A stretch of 64,000 nucleotides of DNA, from assembly GCA_037043015.1 (NCBI GenBank), contig CM073321.1, positions 30,606,101 to 30,670,100 of the forward strand, in the 5' to 3' direction. Position 1 is the stretch's first letter. Every line of letters begins with the position of its first letter. The DNA is from Bryum argenteum. Its lineage: Eukaryota > Streptophyta > Bryopsida > Bryales > Bryaceae. The notes under the pieces were generated by a model that was given only the letters and a program-made list of their open reading frames with translations, did not search any database and was not told the origin of the DNA. Positions 33,840-44,103 of this stretch are shown here, piece by piece. The translations under genes and the position numbers were made by a program.

Positions 33840-34165
33840 AAGGCGACCCTAGGCGACCACCGGTCCAGGGGCGAAAATAGGCGACCGCCGGTCAAGCGAG
33901 ACTGCCGGTCCAGCGAGACCGCCGGTCGCCCTGGGCAATCGTTTGTCGCTCATGGGCGATCGTCGGTCGCTCATGGGCAATCGTCGATTGACCCTGGGCA
34001 ATCGTTTGTCGCTCATGGGCGATCGTCGGTCGCTCATGGGCAATCGTCGATTGACCCTGGGCGATCGTCGGTCGCTAAGGCGACCGCCGGTCCTGAGAAG
34101 GCGATCGCCGGTCTAGCCGAAGCGACTGCCGGTCTAGACGAGGCGACCGCCGGTCCAGTCCTACG
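33840..34165. repeat. GACCGNCGGTC array, right terminal block
   Basis: Palindrome repeats (GCGACCGCCGGTC, GGGCGATCGTCGGTCGCTCATG) starting ~190 bp inside the hAT right end, mirroring the left terminal block. It includes a duplicated ~75-bp segment (CCTGGGCAATCGTTTGTCGC at about 33,929 and 33,994). Confidence 0.8.
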
Positions 34166-34354
34166 TGGCGCAGTCGCGAACCGTATTGCTGAGTTCTACA
34201 CACGACGTGGCAGCCACGTAGGATGCAACGTGGACATGGTAAATGAAGGGTAAAAAAAAGATTCTGTAGATTCTTTTAGACATTCTGAGGCTCAATGTCT
34301 GTCTGACATGTCGTGTCTGTCTGACGTCCGAAAGTGTCTAATAAGACAACCCTG

Positions 34355-34362
34355 CCATGAAC
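34355..34362. repeat. hAT target-site duplication CCATGAAC, right copy
   Basis: Identical to 21,098-21,105. Confidence 0.95.
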
Positions 34363-36077
34363 CCTTGAAACTGCGGCGCTTCTACTCCGTTCCTGCCCAT
34401 GACGTGGTTCAGGTTTTTCCTGAAGACGATTTGAGCTTCTCCGTCTTCAGACTGGAAATCACAGCATGCAATAGGTAGAATGCGGCATTTTTTTGAGTCA
34501 TAAACGTGGCAGGCCATGGTGGTCCAGTTCTTGAAACGCTTGACGTGGTCGAACATCATCCACGTGTGGGAAAGGTCACCTTGGGGCTGCATACGACAAA
34601 CAAGGTCAACACCGCTTCCGACGCCGACCTCGGACATCTTGAAAATGAAAACTTTGTCACTTTTATCCCCTTGGCCCGGGAACTGGTTACGTTGGATGTA
34701 AGCCCAGTCGCTAAGGCCTTGAAGCTTGGTGATCCCATTAAGAACACCGTATCTGCGCAAGTGCTTAAAAGTGGTAATTTGATTCCTGACGCTCGATGAG
34801 TTCAGCTCTTTACACTGATCGAAGATTGATTCTAGCTCCTGGAGGGTGAGCTTGGAGGTTACAGGGTCACCTTCTTCATGGAGAAGTAAGTTTCCGAGTA
34901 AGTCCTTGCTTGCCTCCATGACTATTTTGGACGTCGTAGCTTGTGGGTTACGTTCTACGTGCTCCTCTATTAACTCATCAAGTATTTTACGTGCACATCT
35001 GTAGTCTCTGACCTTGACAGGATGTTCGTGGGTACCGATATGCACACACGCCCCCTCTTGACTGTCCTCCCCAAATACGTAAAATATTTTAGAAGGGCAG
35101 AGAGCAACACAAACAGGAGGTTCTTTGCAGATCTTACAGACCAGTGTTGAAGAATGAGGAGGCGCGTGACCGACCGAAAAGGGGTCCTTGGTAAAGTCCT
35201 CGAACTCCACCTCATTCACTTGTGCTCCGCGGTCAGGTCATAGCAAGAAGCCGCAGTTCTCATTTTGGGATTGAAGATGACCTACACAGTTAGAGTAGTA
35301 GAAAGACAAACCGAGGTTGTTACTGATGTTAGTAGTCATTGTCCTGGTCCACACATGACCGTCGTATCTTTTGTCCATCCCTTCCACAAATTTGGCTACC
35401 TTGACAGCAGTAATTGGTAGAACAGGAGGGAGAATATACAAGACATCACCATTGATAGTGGGAGGCAGGAAAGAGACGTTGTGAGTACGAATGGAATGGA
35501 AATCTATTTTTTTGAGTATAGTTTTCTTGCGAGACATACTACCTAGTCTACGGAGCGAGGAAAGAATGTTTTTCGGTTTTACGACATTGGACGCGGGAAG
35601 AGAAGAGGGGGTGGTTCTGAGACTGTGTTTAGAACTCGACGAGGGGGGAGGCAGATTCGATGATAGTCGACGGGTCTGGATGGACGATTTTCTTTTATCG
35701 TCGGATGAAACAGAAATATCGATTTGGACTTCGAGTCCGGGTTCGACCTTGACACGAGCAATAATTGGAACAACTGTGGAGATGGTAGAAGAACTACAAG
35801 GAGTGAGGAGGACGGTGGAGGCGTTCATGACCGACTCTGTCAAGCGGAACAGTCGATACTGTCCAGGCCGTAGCTTATACATTTTACAGTTACTCTCAAG
35901 GTCGACTGGTTCGACAAGGACAGAGTACTCGACTAGATTAGTGTTTGGATCTAAGATTTGATTCTCTAACCAGAGAGAGGACTCATTAAACCCGAAACGA
36001 ATTGCTAGCCAAGACGGAGTGACTTCTGCCACTCCATCCACCCCCAGAGGAATGCAGATGGGAGGACCTAATGGCAA
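34363..36077 (-). pseudogene. MULE transposase (MURA-type), N-terminal and catalytic part
   Basis: One frame from 36,077 (MPLGPPICIPLG) down to the hAT insertion, interrupted by a single in-frame TGA at 35,238-35,240. Order: a variable Ser/Thr-rich N-terminus with a basic patch (SRKKTILKKIDF); a C/H-rich DNA-binding-like segment near the stop (YYSNCVGHL, NENCGF, continuing NEVEFEDF); a second cysteine group VCKICKEPPVCVALC; a helical region; and the DDE catalytic stretch ILPIACCDFQSEDGEAQIVF (Asp/Glu) ending QFQGFM, where the hAT enters. The family is the nuclear transposase of Mutator-like elements. It is divergent from the plus-strand methylase-like gene across a ~590-bp intergenic gap. Confidence 0.7.
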
Positions 36078-36667
36078 TGACGTCTGCAGCGGGGGGTTGG
36101 GGAGCGGAGGATGCCATGATAGACGAAGACGAGGAAGACAGCATCAACAAGTGCGCGGAGAAAGAGAGTCTCAGGTGCGTTTCGAATGTTCAAATACAAG
36201 AAATTGGTGTAGGGTGTTTGCATATGTATTGAAAACCTATTAGACGTTATTTCTTATAATAAAACGTACAGATACTAGATACTCTGAATTGTGAGCATGA
36301 TGATTTGAAAGCACATAAGCCTCAATACTTAAATTACTGGACTGACATAATTGCATTAATTAGTTACAATTAAAAATATTATATCCGTCGATAAAATAAG
36401 TAGGTGTAGAAGGTAAAGTGACGGCGGCAGTCATTGTCAAAGATTTAGGTGGATAATAGATGCATTCAAAAGTTAGCTTATTTTGGATTATCAGACACGG
36501 TCATAGCGGGATGTTAGGGAATACGCGTTGGCTGATTAGGGCTTCGTAGCCGCATGGGGGAAGTTATATAATGGAGTTGAAATCAGTAGTTCGACTTCTT
36601 CATTTGTATTGAGAACTCTTGGAGTCGTTAGGTGGAACGTGTGATAAGTTTTCTCCAAGCAAACAGC
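36078..36667. promoter_or_regulatory. Divergent promoter region of the MULE
   Basis: About 590 bp between the starts of the minus-strand transposase and the plus-strand gene. AT-rich with no ORF. It should hold both promoters; no specific motif was assigned. Confidence 0.4.
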
Positions 36668-36668
36668 A

Positions 36669-38357
36669 TGGACGAAACCGCCAGCGGGTAGTGAGAGAGG
36701 AAAGAATATAGGTCAGAAAAAGAAGAACCAAAGGGGTGGTACGAAGTTCACTAATTCTAAAGCACAGAGGCGTAGCGCTATGCGGAAGCGCGATGGGAGA
36801 AGCTCTAGCGGCGAAGATCGGGAGCTAGGCGGGTACGATATCTTAATCGACGATAATGTGCTACCGCCATTCAGGCGGACTATCAAAATGCGATCGCTCA
36901 ACCTCGACAGTGTCCTGGAGAGTGTCGGGATGAACGAAGGAGAAGAAGAGGAGGAGGAAGGGAGTAGAAGGCAGTTCAGGACGTCGAGCGAGACTGTTTG
37001 CGTGGATGGGGATGACGATGGAGGTGTGGACTCTAAGAATGAGGTAATAAATTAGTGTTTGTTACAAATTGTTCGTAAAGGTCAACATATTCTGGAATAC
37101 GTATATGGATTAATAACAACATGTGTTGTCTTCAGGATCGCATAGGATTAGAAGAGGAAGACGATGGATCAGGAGATGAAGCAACAACTTTTGAAGAGAA
37201 AAGAGTCACTGAAATGGGCAAGAGAGCAGAAGCCTCTTCTCAGCAGGGGGCACAGAATGATGTTGCGGATGGATTTGAGAGAAATGCCAAAGAATTAGAG
37301 GAGGTACATGAGAAACCCTACTTCCTAGTGTACTGGGAGGACATAGGGTTGGTTAAGTATACAATCAACGAGAATTCATTCTTCAATACAATGTAGTTTT
37401 GGGTTTTGACATGATATAATTATATGATATGTATGGACCCAAGACTGAATAATATATTTTATATTGATTTCATAGTGCAAAATTTATTTTGAGAGTGGTA
37501 TAAATTATATTAATATGGATTGCACTGACTGAGTGCGGTAATTAAAAATACACTACATAGTATTGGTAAAATTATTGCGGAGAAAACAAAAAAGTAGTCT
37601 ATGATAAAGTAGGAATGGAAACAACAGTACGTTATTTATTTAAGTACTTGGGAGGGGTCGCAAATGGGGCCGGAACCACACTAGGGCAGGTAAACCCCAA
37701 TGTATGTGTTGGAAGATGAGGGTGCGGGTAAGGTCGAGGGGGGTAGGCTAAAGGATAATTGAGGACCGAGTATCTACTTGGAAGGACCGGTTATTAGCTA
37801 GATAGGGTCCCGTTATAGGCGGGCTTATGTCCAGCAGGGTCTGGCGCCGGCGATGATGCAGCAGGGTCTGGCGCCGGCGATGATGCAGCAGCGTTCTGGC
37901 GATGATCCAGTCGGGTCCAGTAAGGTTCTGGCGATGATCCCGTCGGGTCGGGGTCGGCGATGATATCGCATGTCACGCTCGCTGATAATGAATTCGGCCA
38001 TTTCAAATCGATGGTGCCGATAGCGTGGAAGGCGTGAACTGAATTAGAACCCTAAATTGCTTTCTCGCGTAGAAGCTATGGATTGTCTAAAAGGGAAAAA
38101 ATTTGTAAAAATCCCCGATATTCGACCTGTAGGAAATAGCTGCGTTTTCAGACGAGGAAGAAGATATGGCGAACTTAGTCAAAGAAGAGGTGGCACTGGT
38201 CTATGGAGAAGAGAACGTGGACATGAATTTAGAGAATGTGAGTTCTGATTCAGATTCCAGTTTCTTTGCTCACTTTTACAAAGCACATCGGTACGCTTCT
38301 GGAGAGAAAATGAAGACACAGGCACAATTGGAGGCATTCTACTCAAAGGAATTCAAG
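36669..38357 (+). pseudogene. 5' exons of the MULE plus-strand gene (acidic/basic leader)
   Basis: Apparent exons: 36,669-37,043 (basic GQKKKNQRGG, then EGEEEEEEGSRRQF, ends GAG/gtaata), 37,136-37,303 (DRIGLEEEDDGSGDE) and 38,152-38,357 (DEEEDMANLVKEEV ... LEAFYSKEFK, ends AAG/gtcagt). The first two join in phase; the third needs one extra base, so an exon is missing or the gene is damaged. An alternative start is the ATG at 38,079, just after AACCCTAAA (38,049). The low-complexity charged sequence gives no family. The donor at 38,358 is phase-compatible with the acceptor at 48,432, which suggests the satellite block is intronic. Confidence 0.4.
37794..38000. repeat. Local tandem repeat GGCGCCGGCGATGATGCAGCAGGGTCT
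   Basis: Short GC-rich repeats of GGCGATGAT with GGGTC spacers in the intron between plus-strand exons. Not coding. Confidence 0.5.
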
Positions 38358-38459
38358 GTCAGTTCTCTCTAACTTCAAAACCTAATAATGTGGTTGCGTT
38401 GAACTCCCGCAACGGCCTTCCTTGCTCTCAACCTTTTTTCCCCGATCGAGTCCAGCTTG

Positions 38460-40058
38460 AGGAGCGTGTCGTGCGATTCGGCATTCACAGCCTCTCCTCT
38501 AGAAGGGAGGGTCTCGGAATCTCCAAGAGGGCTCTCGAGGTGATCATCTTCGTCTGCTGTGTTGAACCTACGGTGCCGAACGTCTCTCTGTGTGGGTTGA
38601 TTAAAATTTTTTCTTTCCCAACTTGTTTGTGATCCCCGTCGTGCTCGTGGAATTTCAGCACGCAGGATCCGGCATTCACAGCCTGCCCTCTAGAAGGGAG
38701 GGTCTCCGCGTTTGCATACGGCCTTCGAGGTGATTGTGTTGGTTTGCTGTGTTGAACCTGCGGTGCCCAAGGTCTCTTTGTGAGGGTTGATTGGATATAT
38801 TTTTTCCCAACTTGTTTGTGGTCCCCGTCGTGCTCGTGAAATTTCAGCAGGTAGAATCCGGCATTCACAGCCTGCCCTCCAAAAGGGAGGGTCTGGGCAT
38901 TCCCAAGAGGGCCCTCGAGGTGATCATCTTGGTCTCTTGTGTTGAACCTATGGTGCCGAACGTCTCCCTGTGTGGGTTAATTAGATATATTTTTTCCCAA
39001 CTTGTTTGTGGTCCCCGTCGTGCTCGTGGTATTTCACCAGGCAGGATCCGGCATTTAGAGCTTGCCCTCCAGAAGGGAGGGTCTTGGCATCTCCAAGAGG
39101 GCCCTTGAGGTGATCAAGTTGGTCTGCAGTGCGTAACCTGCGGTGCCGAATGTCTCCCTGTGTGGGTTCATAAGATTTTTATTTTCCAACTTGTTTGTGG
39201 TCCTCGTCGTGCTCGTGGAATTTCAACACGCAGGATCCGGCATTCATAGCCTGCCTTCTAGAAGGGTAGGTCTCCGCGTTTGCATACGGGCCCTCGAGGT
39301 GATCGTGTTGGTCTGCTGTGTTGAACTTGCGGTACCGGAGGTCTCATTGTGTGGGTTGATTGCTTTTTTTTTTCCCCAACTTGTTTGTGGTCCCGGTCGT
39401 GCTCGTGGAATTTCAGCAGGCAGAATCTGGCATTCACAGCCTGCCCTCCAGAAGAGAGGGTCTGGGCATCTCCAAGAGGGCCCTCGAGGTGATCATCTTC
39501 GTCTACTCTGTTGAACCTACGGTGCGGAACGACTCCCTGTGTGGGTTAATTAGATATATTTTTTCCCAACTTGTTTGTGGTCCCCGTCGTGCTCGTGGAA
39601 TTTCAGCAGGCAGATTCCGGCACTCACAGCCTGCCCTCCAGAAGAGAGGGTCTCCGCGTTTGCATACGGGCCCTCGAGGTGACCATCTTGGTCTGCTGAG
39701 TCTAACCTACGGTGCCAAACGTCTCCCTGTGTGGGTTAAATAGATATATATTCTCCCAACTTGTTTGTGGTCCCCGTCGTGCTCGTGGAATTTCAGTACG
39801 CAGGATCCAACATTCACAGCCGGCCCTCCAAAAGTGAGCGTCTCGGCATCCCCAAGAGGGCCCTCGAGGTGATCGTGTAGGTCTGCCGTGTTGAACTTGC
39901 AGTACCGGAGGTCTCATTGTGTGGGTTGATTGCTTTTTTTTTTCTCCAACTTGTTTGTGGTCCCCGTCGTGCTCGTGGAATTTCAGTAGGCAGGATCCGA
40001 CATTCAGAGCCGGCCCTCCAGAAGTGAGGGACTTGGCATCCCAAAGAAGGCCCTCGTT
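38460..40058. repeat. ~189-bp satellite, array A (about 8 copies)
   Basis: Tandem monomers marked by CAACTTGTTTGTGGTC at about 38,620, 38,809, 38,998, 39,188, 39,377, 39,567, 39,756 and 39,946, a period of 188-190 bp. Each monomer carries a perfect 10-bp palindrome GAGGGCCCTC (or near variant) and a stem-loop CCCTCC-AGAA-GGGAGGG. Copies differ at scattered sites. It lies between plus-strand exons ending 38,357 and beginning 48,433. Confidence 0.9.
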
Positions 40059-41383
40059 GTGAGTTACCAGACCAAGTAGGACCAAAAACAACTCAATTTA
40101 CCTCTAAAACCTAGCAAAATAGTCCACCTTCCGGGTAAAGTTCCTCAGAGATTCTTTGAAGTGCAAAGACAAGATGAAGTCCGGGTTGACTACCGGTGCT
40201 ACGCTACAACGACCTACTGCAATCTTAGTACATCGGAATAGTGGGTCGTCTGGTTAGACCTAATCGCGTTCCAACCAAACCCTCGGGTGACCGAGTGATT
40301 TGTGATCCCGGTGCCCTTCTCTGAGCGTTTAGTCTCTCGACCGGGTAGGACTTAGTGGCAGATAGTGATTTAGTTTAGCCTCCGTAAATCCTCGGAGGGA
40401 TCCTTCCTATTAGCTTGGAAGAGTGCGGAATAGTCACTTTCTACCGGGTGATTAAGGTGATCGGAGTTTCAGCGCTTTGCTTTACTAGTACCCTTTTCTC
40501 TCCTGGAGTTCTTCCCTTAGCACTACTGCCACTATCCGGTTTACCTCCCGAATAGTGGGTCACACAGCAGCGGTCCGGTTTCTTCTCTCTTCCTAGTCCA
40601 GGGGGTTACTTGCGGTCCGGATTGCAGTGAGTGGCATCCCACCACTCGATCCGCGAGATTTCAACTAACAAAACCTGAGAAGGGGCTAATCAGTATCCGG
40701 GTTGTACGCAATTCCGAAGGGGGACTTCCCTCAACCGAACATCACGTTCGGGAGGTCGACAGTTAGGGCGGTTTTACTCACTAACCTTAACGCCTCTGTC
40801 CAATCCGGATGACGTGACAACTTCCCAAACCAACAAAACACACCCAGGGTTGCTCGGACTCTCCCACTCGGACCTCTTACTGACCACGTTACTCCTCTTG
40901 AAATCCCTCCACGGGTACTGGAGTTGTAACCACCGAATCAACAAGGGACTCTCGGCATCCACCCCCGGACTCAGATCTCACTTACATACACACAATCCTG
41001 GAATCATTGACACGCACAACACAAGGACACGAGTTCTCAGATGCAAGCTTAACCTTTACTCACGAAGGCGGAATTACAGAAAAGACGCGAAGCACTCCGC
41101 AGAGGCCTCGCTAAGTACTTAGGATCCCAGCTTTCCCGGAAACCCTATCAGATCCGAAATTCCCGGAATCCGAGATTCCCGGGGTGAATGTGAGTAAGTC
41201 ATCTGCTATTTCTTGCTAAATCTAACCAAACTAATTCTTCATACTAACTCCTGCTGGCGGCGTTCGGGCGGCTCAAGGTAAATGGCGGTGGTGTCTTCCT
41301 CCTGAGAATGCTGTTTACCCGCAAAAAGGAGAACCACTTGGCCTTATCCGGGGTGGTTGGGTGAAAGAGGGGCTAAGCAGGAT

Positions 41384-42546
41384 TTACTGAGTCTTCTTGC
41401 TCTTCCACCTATTCCGGAGCGCTTGAAGCTTCGATGGGGGTGGAACGGGGTGGACCTCCTGTTCTTGTGGAACCATGGGCTCCTCTGGTTGTACCGGTCC
41501 ATTGTGACCTTCCACTCCCTCGACTTGAGGCTCCGGTTGCGGGTCAGTTACCTCGGTGTGCCTTGTGGATGCCGACTCTCCCCCTTCTGTGCTCGTAATC
41601 AGATTCTCACTCGGTTGTTGGGGGGAACTGGCCTCCACTGGTGTTGCATCCTCCTCTTCTATTACTCCGGACGCTCCTACTTCATCCGTGGCCTCCACAC
41701 CCCCAGGTGGTGTCGCGATTCCTTCATCTGCCCTCTCTTCCTGTACTTCACCGTTCCCTGGGATTTCTCGGCCCTCCAGAATGGGTACGGGCACCTCCTC
41801 GACTTCCATCGGAGTCGATTCCTCAGGGGGTACTCCTGGAGGTATGACTATCTTCTCCTCCTCCGGAATGGCCGCTTCCCTTGGATCTACGCGGGGCAGA
41901 GCTCCTAGCAATCTGCCCGTGAGAGTCCGGAATTCCTTGAGGCATTGATTAATCCCTACCGAATGCCTCCGGAGTAACTCCGTTGATTGGAGTGACTCGT
42001 CAATCCCAATCCGGGCGTCGTAGAAGGTTGCCTTGGTTTGGGCCTCCGCATCCGGTTGCAGCACCTTCAGAATGGAGTGCAGTACCGTCCTGTCGATACT
42101 CTGCAATTTGCGGAGGGTGGACTCCTGCTCCTGCACGGTCCTCCTGAGAGCTTCCACCTCCGGATGTGTCTGCGTGTCTGAGGGCTCCGAGCTTGGGACC
42201 TGTTCCTCCTCGGTGCCCTCGGGTTAGCCTCCGGACTGGCCGACCTCCTCCTCTTCCTAGTCTTGCGCTTGAGGTTGGGCAACCTTCTTCGTGGAGGTCC
42301 CGCGCCGAGTGGTGACACTACCATCTCCCATCCAGATGTGGCCACGAGTTGAGTTCCCGAGTTGGAAGTTCCCTGTGTTACCCGAAGAGGGAGCCGGATA
42401 GGAGAACTTCTCCTCCCACAACCTGTAGTGTCTTTTCTCTTCACCCCTCGGGATGATCCTGTGCGCCGGGGTGGGGTTTCTTCCTCTTCGTCTTCTTCTT
42501 CTTGATCATCCTCCTCTTTGGATTGATCACCGCCAGCCTCGGCCAC
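41384..42546 (-). pseudogene. Downstream part of the gag-like protein: charged, coiled-coil and Pro/Glu-rich
   Basis: 42,546-42,240 encodes an acidic/basic linker (KEEDDQEEEDEEEE). After a frame change, 42,157-41,384 reads MEALRRTVQEQESTLRKLQ (coiled coil), FRTLTGRLLGALPRV and a long Pro/Glu-rich tail ending RNRWKSKKTQ. It follows the Transposase_32-like segment in the same direction and is probably its C-terminal half. Confidence 0.4.
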
Positions 42547-42665
42547 TTCCTCGGCCCGTCTCTTCTAGGCTCTCGTCCTCCGGATGAGGGTAGTGCATTC
42601 CTCTTCCTCCTCTTCTGCGTTTGGCATGAACAGGGAGGGCACCGTCCTGCGTGTCCGGGTAGTGT

Positions 42666-43664
42666 TTACCGGATTTGCCTCTCCACCCGGGGTACAATGC
42701 TGGGCCCGGCTTGATTGGGTCCCACCAGCCTGTTCTGTCCGGGGGCTGGCTCCGGTGACCCCTCGAAGTCGGTAGGCCGCACTCCTTCTACTTCGTCCTC
42801 AGACTCGGACGAGGAGAGTCCCTGGGGTTCTCCGGATGGGAGGTCTTGCTTCTCGTGCCAGTAGAAGATCTCCCGGTCGGTGGGGATGCCATGCCGCTGG
42901 TAGAGGTGGAAAAGGTAGGGGGCAAGTAGGCACCCCTTCCGGTTACCAATTTTGATAACCTCCCGCTGCACCAAATCGTAAATGATGTGATGCCATCCGA
43001 TCTACATCTTCCCGTCATAGCTCGCCATGATCGCCTTCATGAGCTTGACGGTGCAGGTTGTTGGCTTGTCCAGGCTCAAAATGGGGAGGAGGAACCGGAG
43101 AAGTCGCATTTCCCGGGGGTTTCTGCAATCCTCGGGCTTGAATCCGTCCTTCTCCGTTGGTCCCTTACTGACCCGGTTCTTCAGTCCGTCCTTGCCCATC
43201 TTCTTTATATACCCGATTGGGGACTCCGGAAACTTGTAGGTCGCCCTCCAATGGCGCGCTCCCCCATTATCCGTCTTCCCCCCCAGCGGATGCGTCACGT
43301 ACAGTTCGGGGAAGCGGTGGCTGACAGTCTCCTCGATGATGAGCTGGTCCGTCAAGTCCCACGGGACATCGTAAAGTCCGGCTCACCCCATCCGGAGGAG
43401 TTCTTTCTTCAATTCTGCCTCGTGCTGCGGCGTCTGAGAAACCTGCGGCTTCACCGCCTTGAGGGGGATCGGCATCCCCATTCGCCGGGGAATCACGTCC
43501 TTCTTCTTCGTTATCGCGCCGGGGTCACTCTCCAACTGATGTCCGGAGTTTCTCGCCAAACTCTCCTTTTCCGGACCCTCTCCAGTAGGAACCCTACTCC
43601 CAGTAACCCTAACCTCGCTCCTTGCTTCTCTCTCTCGGATTGCTGAGCGCGCAGCAATGTACAA
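42666..43664 (-). pseudogene. Gag-like / plant transposon-associated protein (Transposase_32-like), two in-frame stops
   Basis: One minus-strand frame from 43,664 to 42,666 with a TGA near 43,383 and a TAG near 43,002. Landmarks: VPWDLTDQLIIEETVS, GARHWRATYKFP, LRFLLPILSLDKPTTC, KLMKAIMASYDGKM, then after the stop IGWHHIIYDLV and GCLLAPYLFHLYQRHGI. The W..., LLPILS..., LMKAIM..., G-LL-PYL-LYQ order resembles the putative plant transposon protein domain (Transposase_32) found with gag-type retroelement proteins. This is resemblance only. Confidence 0.4.
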
Positions 43665-44103
43665 TCTCTAAGAATGCGCGGGTTAGAATGACTGAGAATG
43701 GTGGCAGCAGCGTCTAATAACCATAATCCGGATCCCTCCTCCCAAGGCATCATTAGCTCGTTCTCAAGAGGTACACCGGTAATTATCCCGGTCATGATTG
43801 AGCCGCCAGTGGTTCTATCGGGCGCCCGCAAAGTATCCGGCCGTTTCTTCGGGTTGACCGGCAGCCTCGGTAGTCAGTCCGGTGAGGTGACCGGACCATC
43901 CGGTATTCACAAGGCATGACCAGGTAGCCAAAGCGGTTTTCTCGGTAAGCTTTCGAATCCCTTAAGGCTAACCGGTTGAGCCTAAAAACAAAAATACTAT
44001 CGACAGATCGGTCTAAGCGGTCTGATCATTATTTCCAAATGCTAAAATTACTATTTTAACTCTAATTATACATTAAAAACAAAAATATTGGAGAACAGGT
44101 TTG

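Larger units (their letters stand above)
21106..34354. mobile_element. Complete hAT transposon, 13.25 kb, inserted in the MULE transposase exon
   Basis: Both ends begin CAGGGTTGTCTTATTAGACA read inward (perfect for at least 21 bp) and are flanked by the perfect 8-bp duplication CCATGAAC. CAGGG is the usual hAT terminus. The element contains a DUF659-type transposase (minus, 22.5-25.3 kb), two related ORFs (minus, 26.2-26.8 and 30.0-31.6 kb), a kinase-like ORF (plus, 32.4-33.4 kb) and six blocks of a GACCGNCGGTC palindrome. It is unusually large for a hAT element. Removing it and one duplication copy rejoins the interrupted exon in frame, which confirms the boundaries. Confidence 0.95.
40059..44103 (-). 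mobile_element. Retroelement-like insertion in the satellite, with gag-like ORFs
   Basis: About 4 kb of unrelated sequence interrupts the 189-bp array: a monomer stops after GGCCCTCG at ~40,058 and resumes at GCCCTTCAGGTGATTATG (~44,104). The ends can be read as TGTGAG...TTGACA, LTR-like, but two LTRs are not evident and the target duplication is uncertain (GCCCT at best). Codons on the minus strand from 43,664 to 41,384 encode gag-like sequence. No reverse transcriptase was recognised, so this is a non-autonomous or truncated element. Confidence 0.5.

Noticed and set aside
41357..41948. Plus-strand ORFs over 41,357-41,948 and 42,987-43,646
   Set aside because: They are antisense shadows of the minus-strand gag-like frames, which have better amino-acid composition and coiled-coil character.
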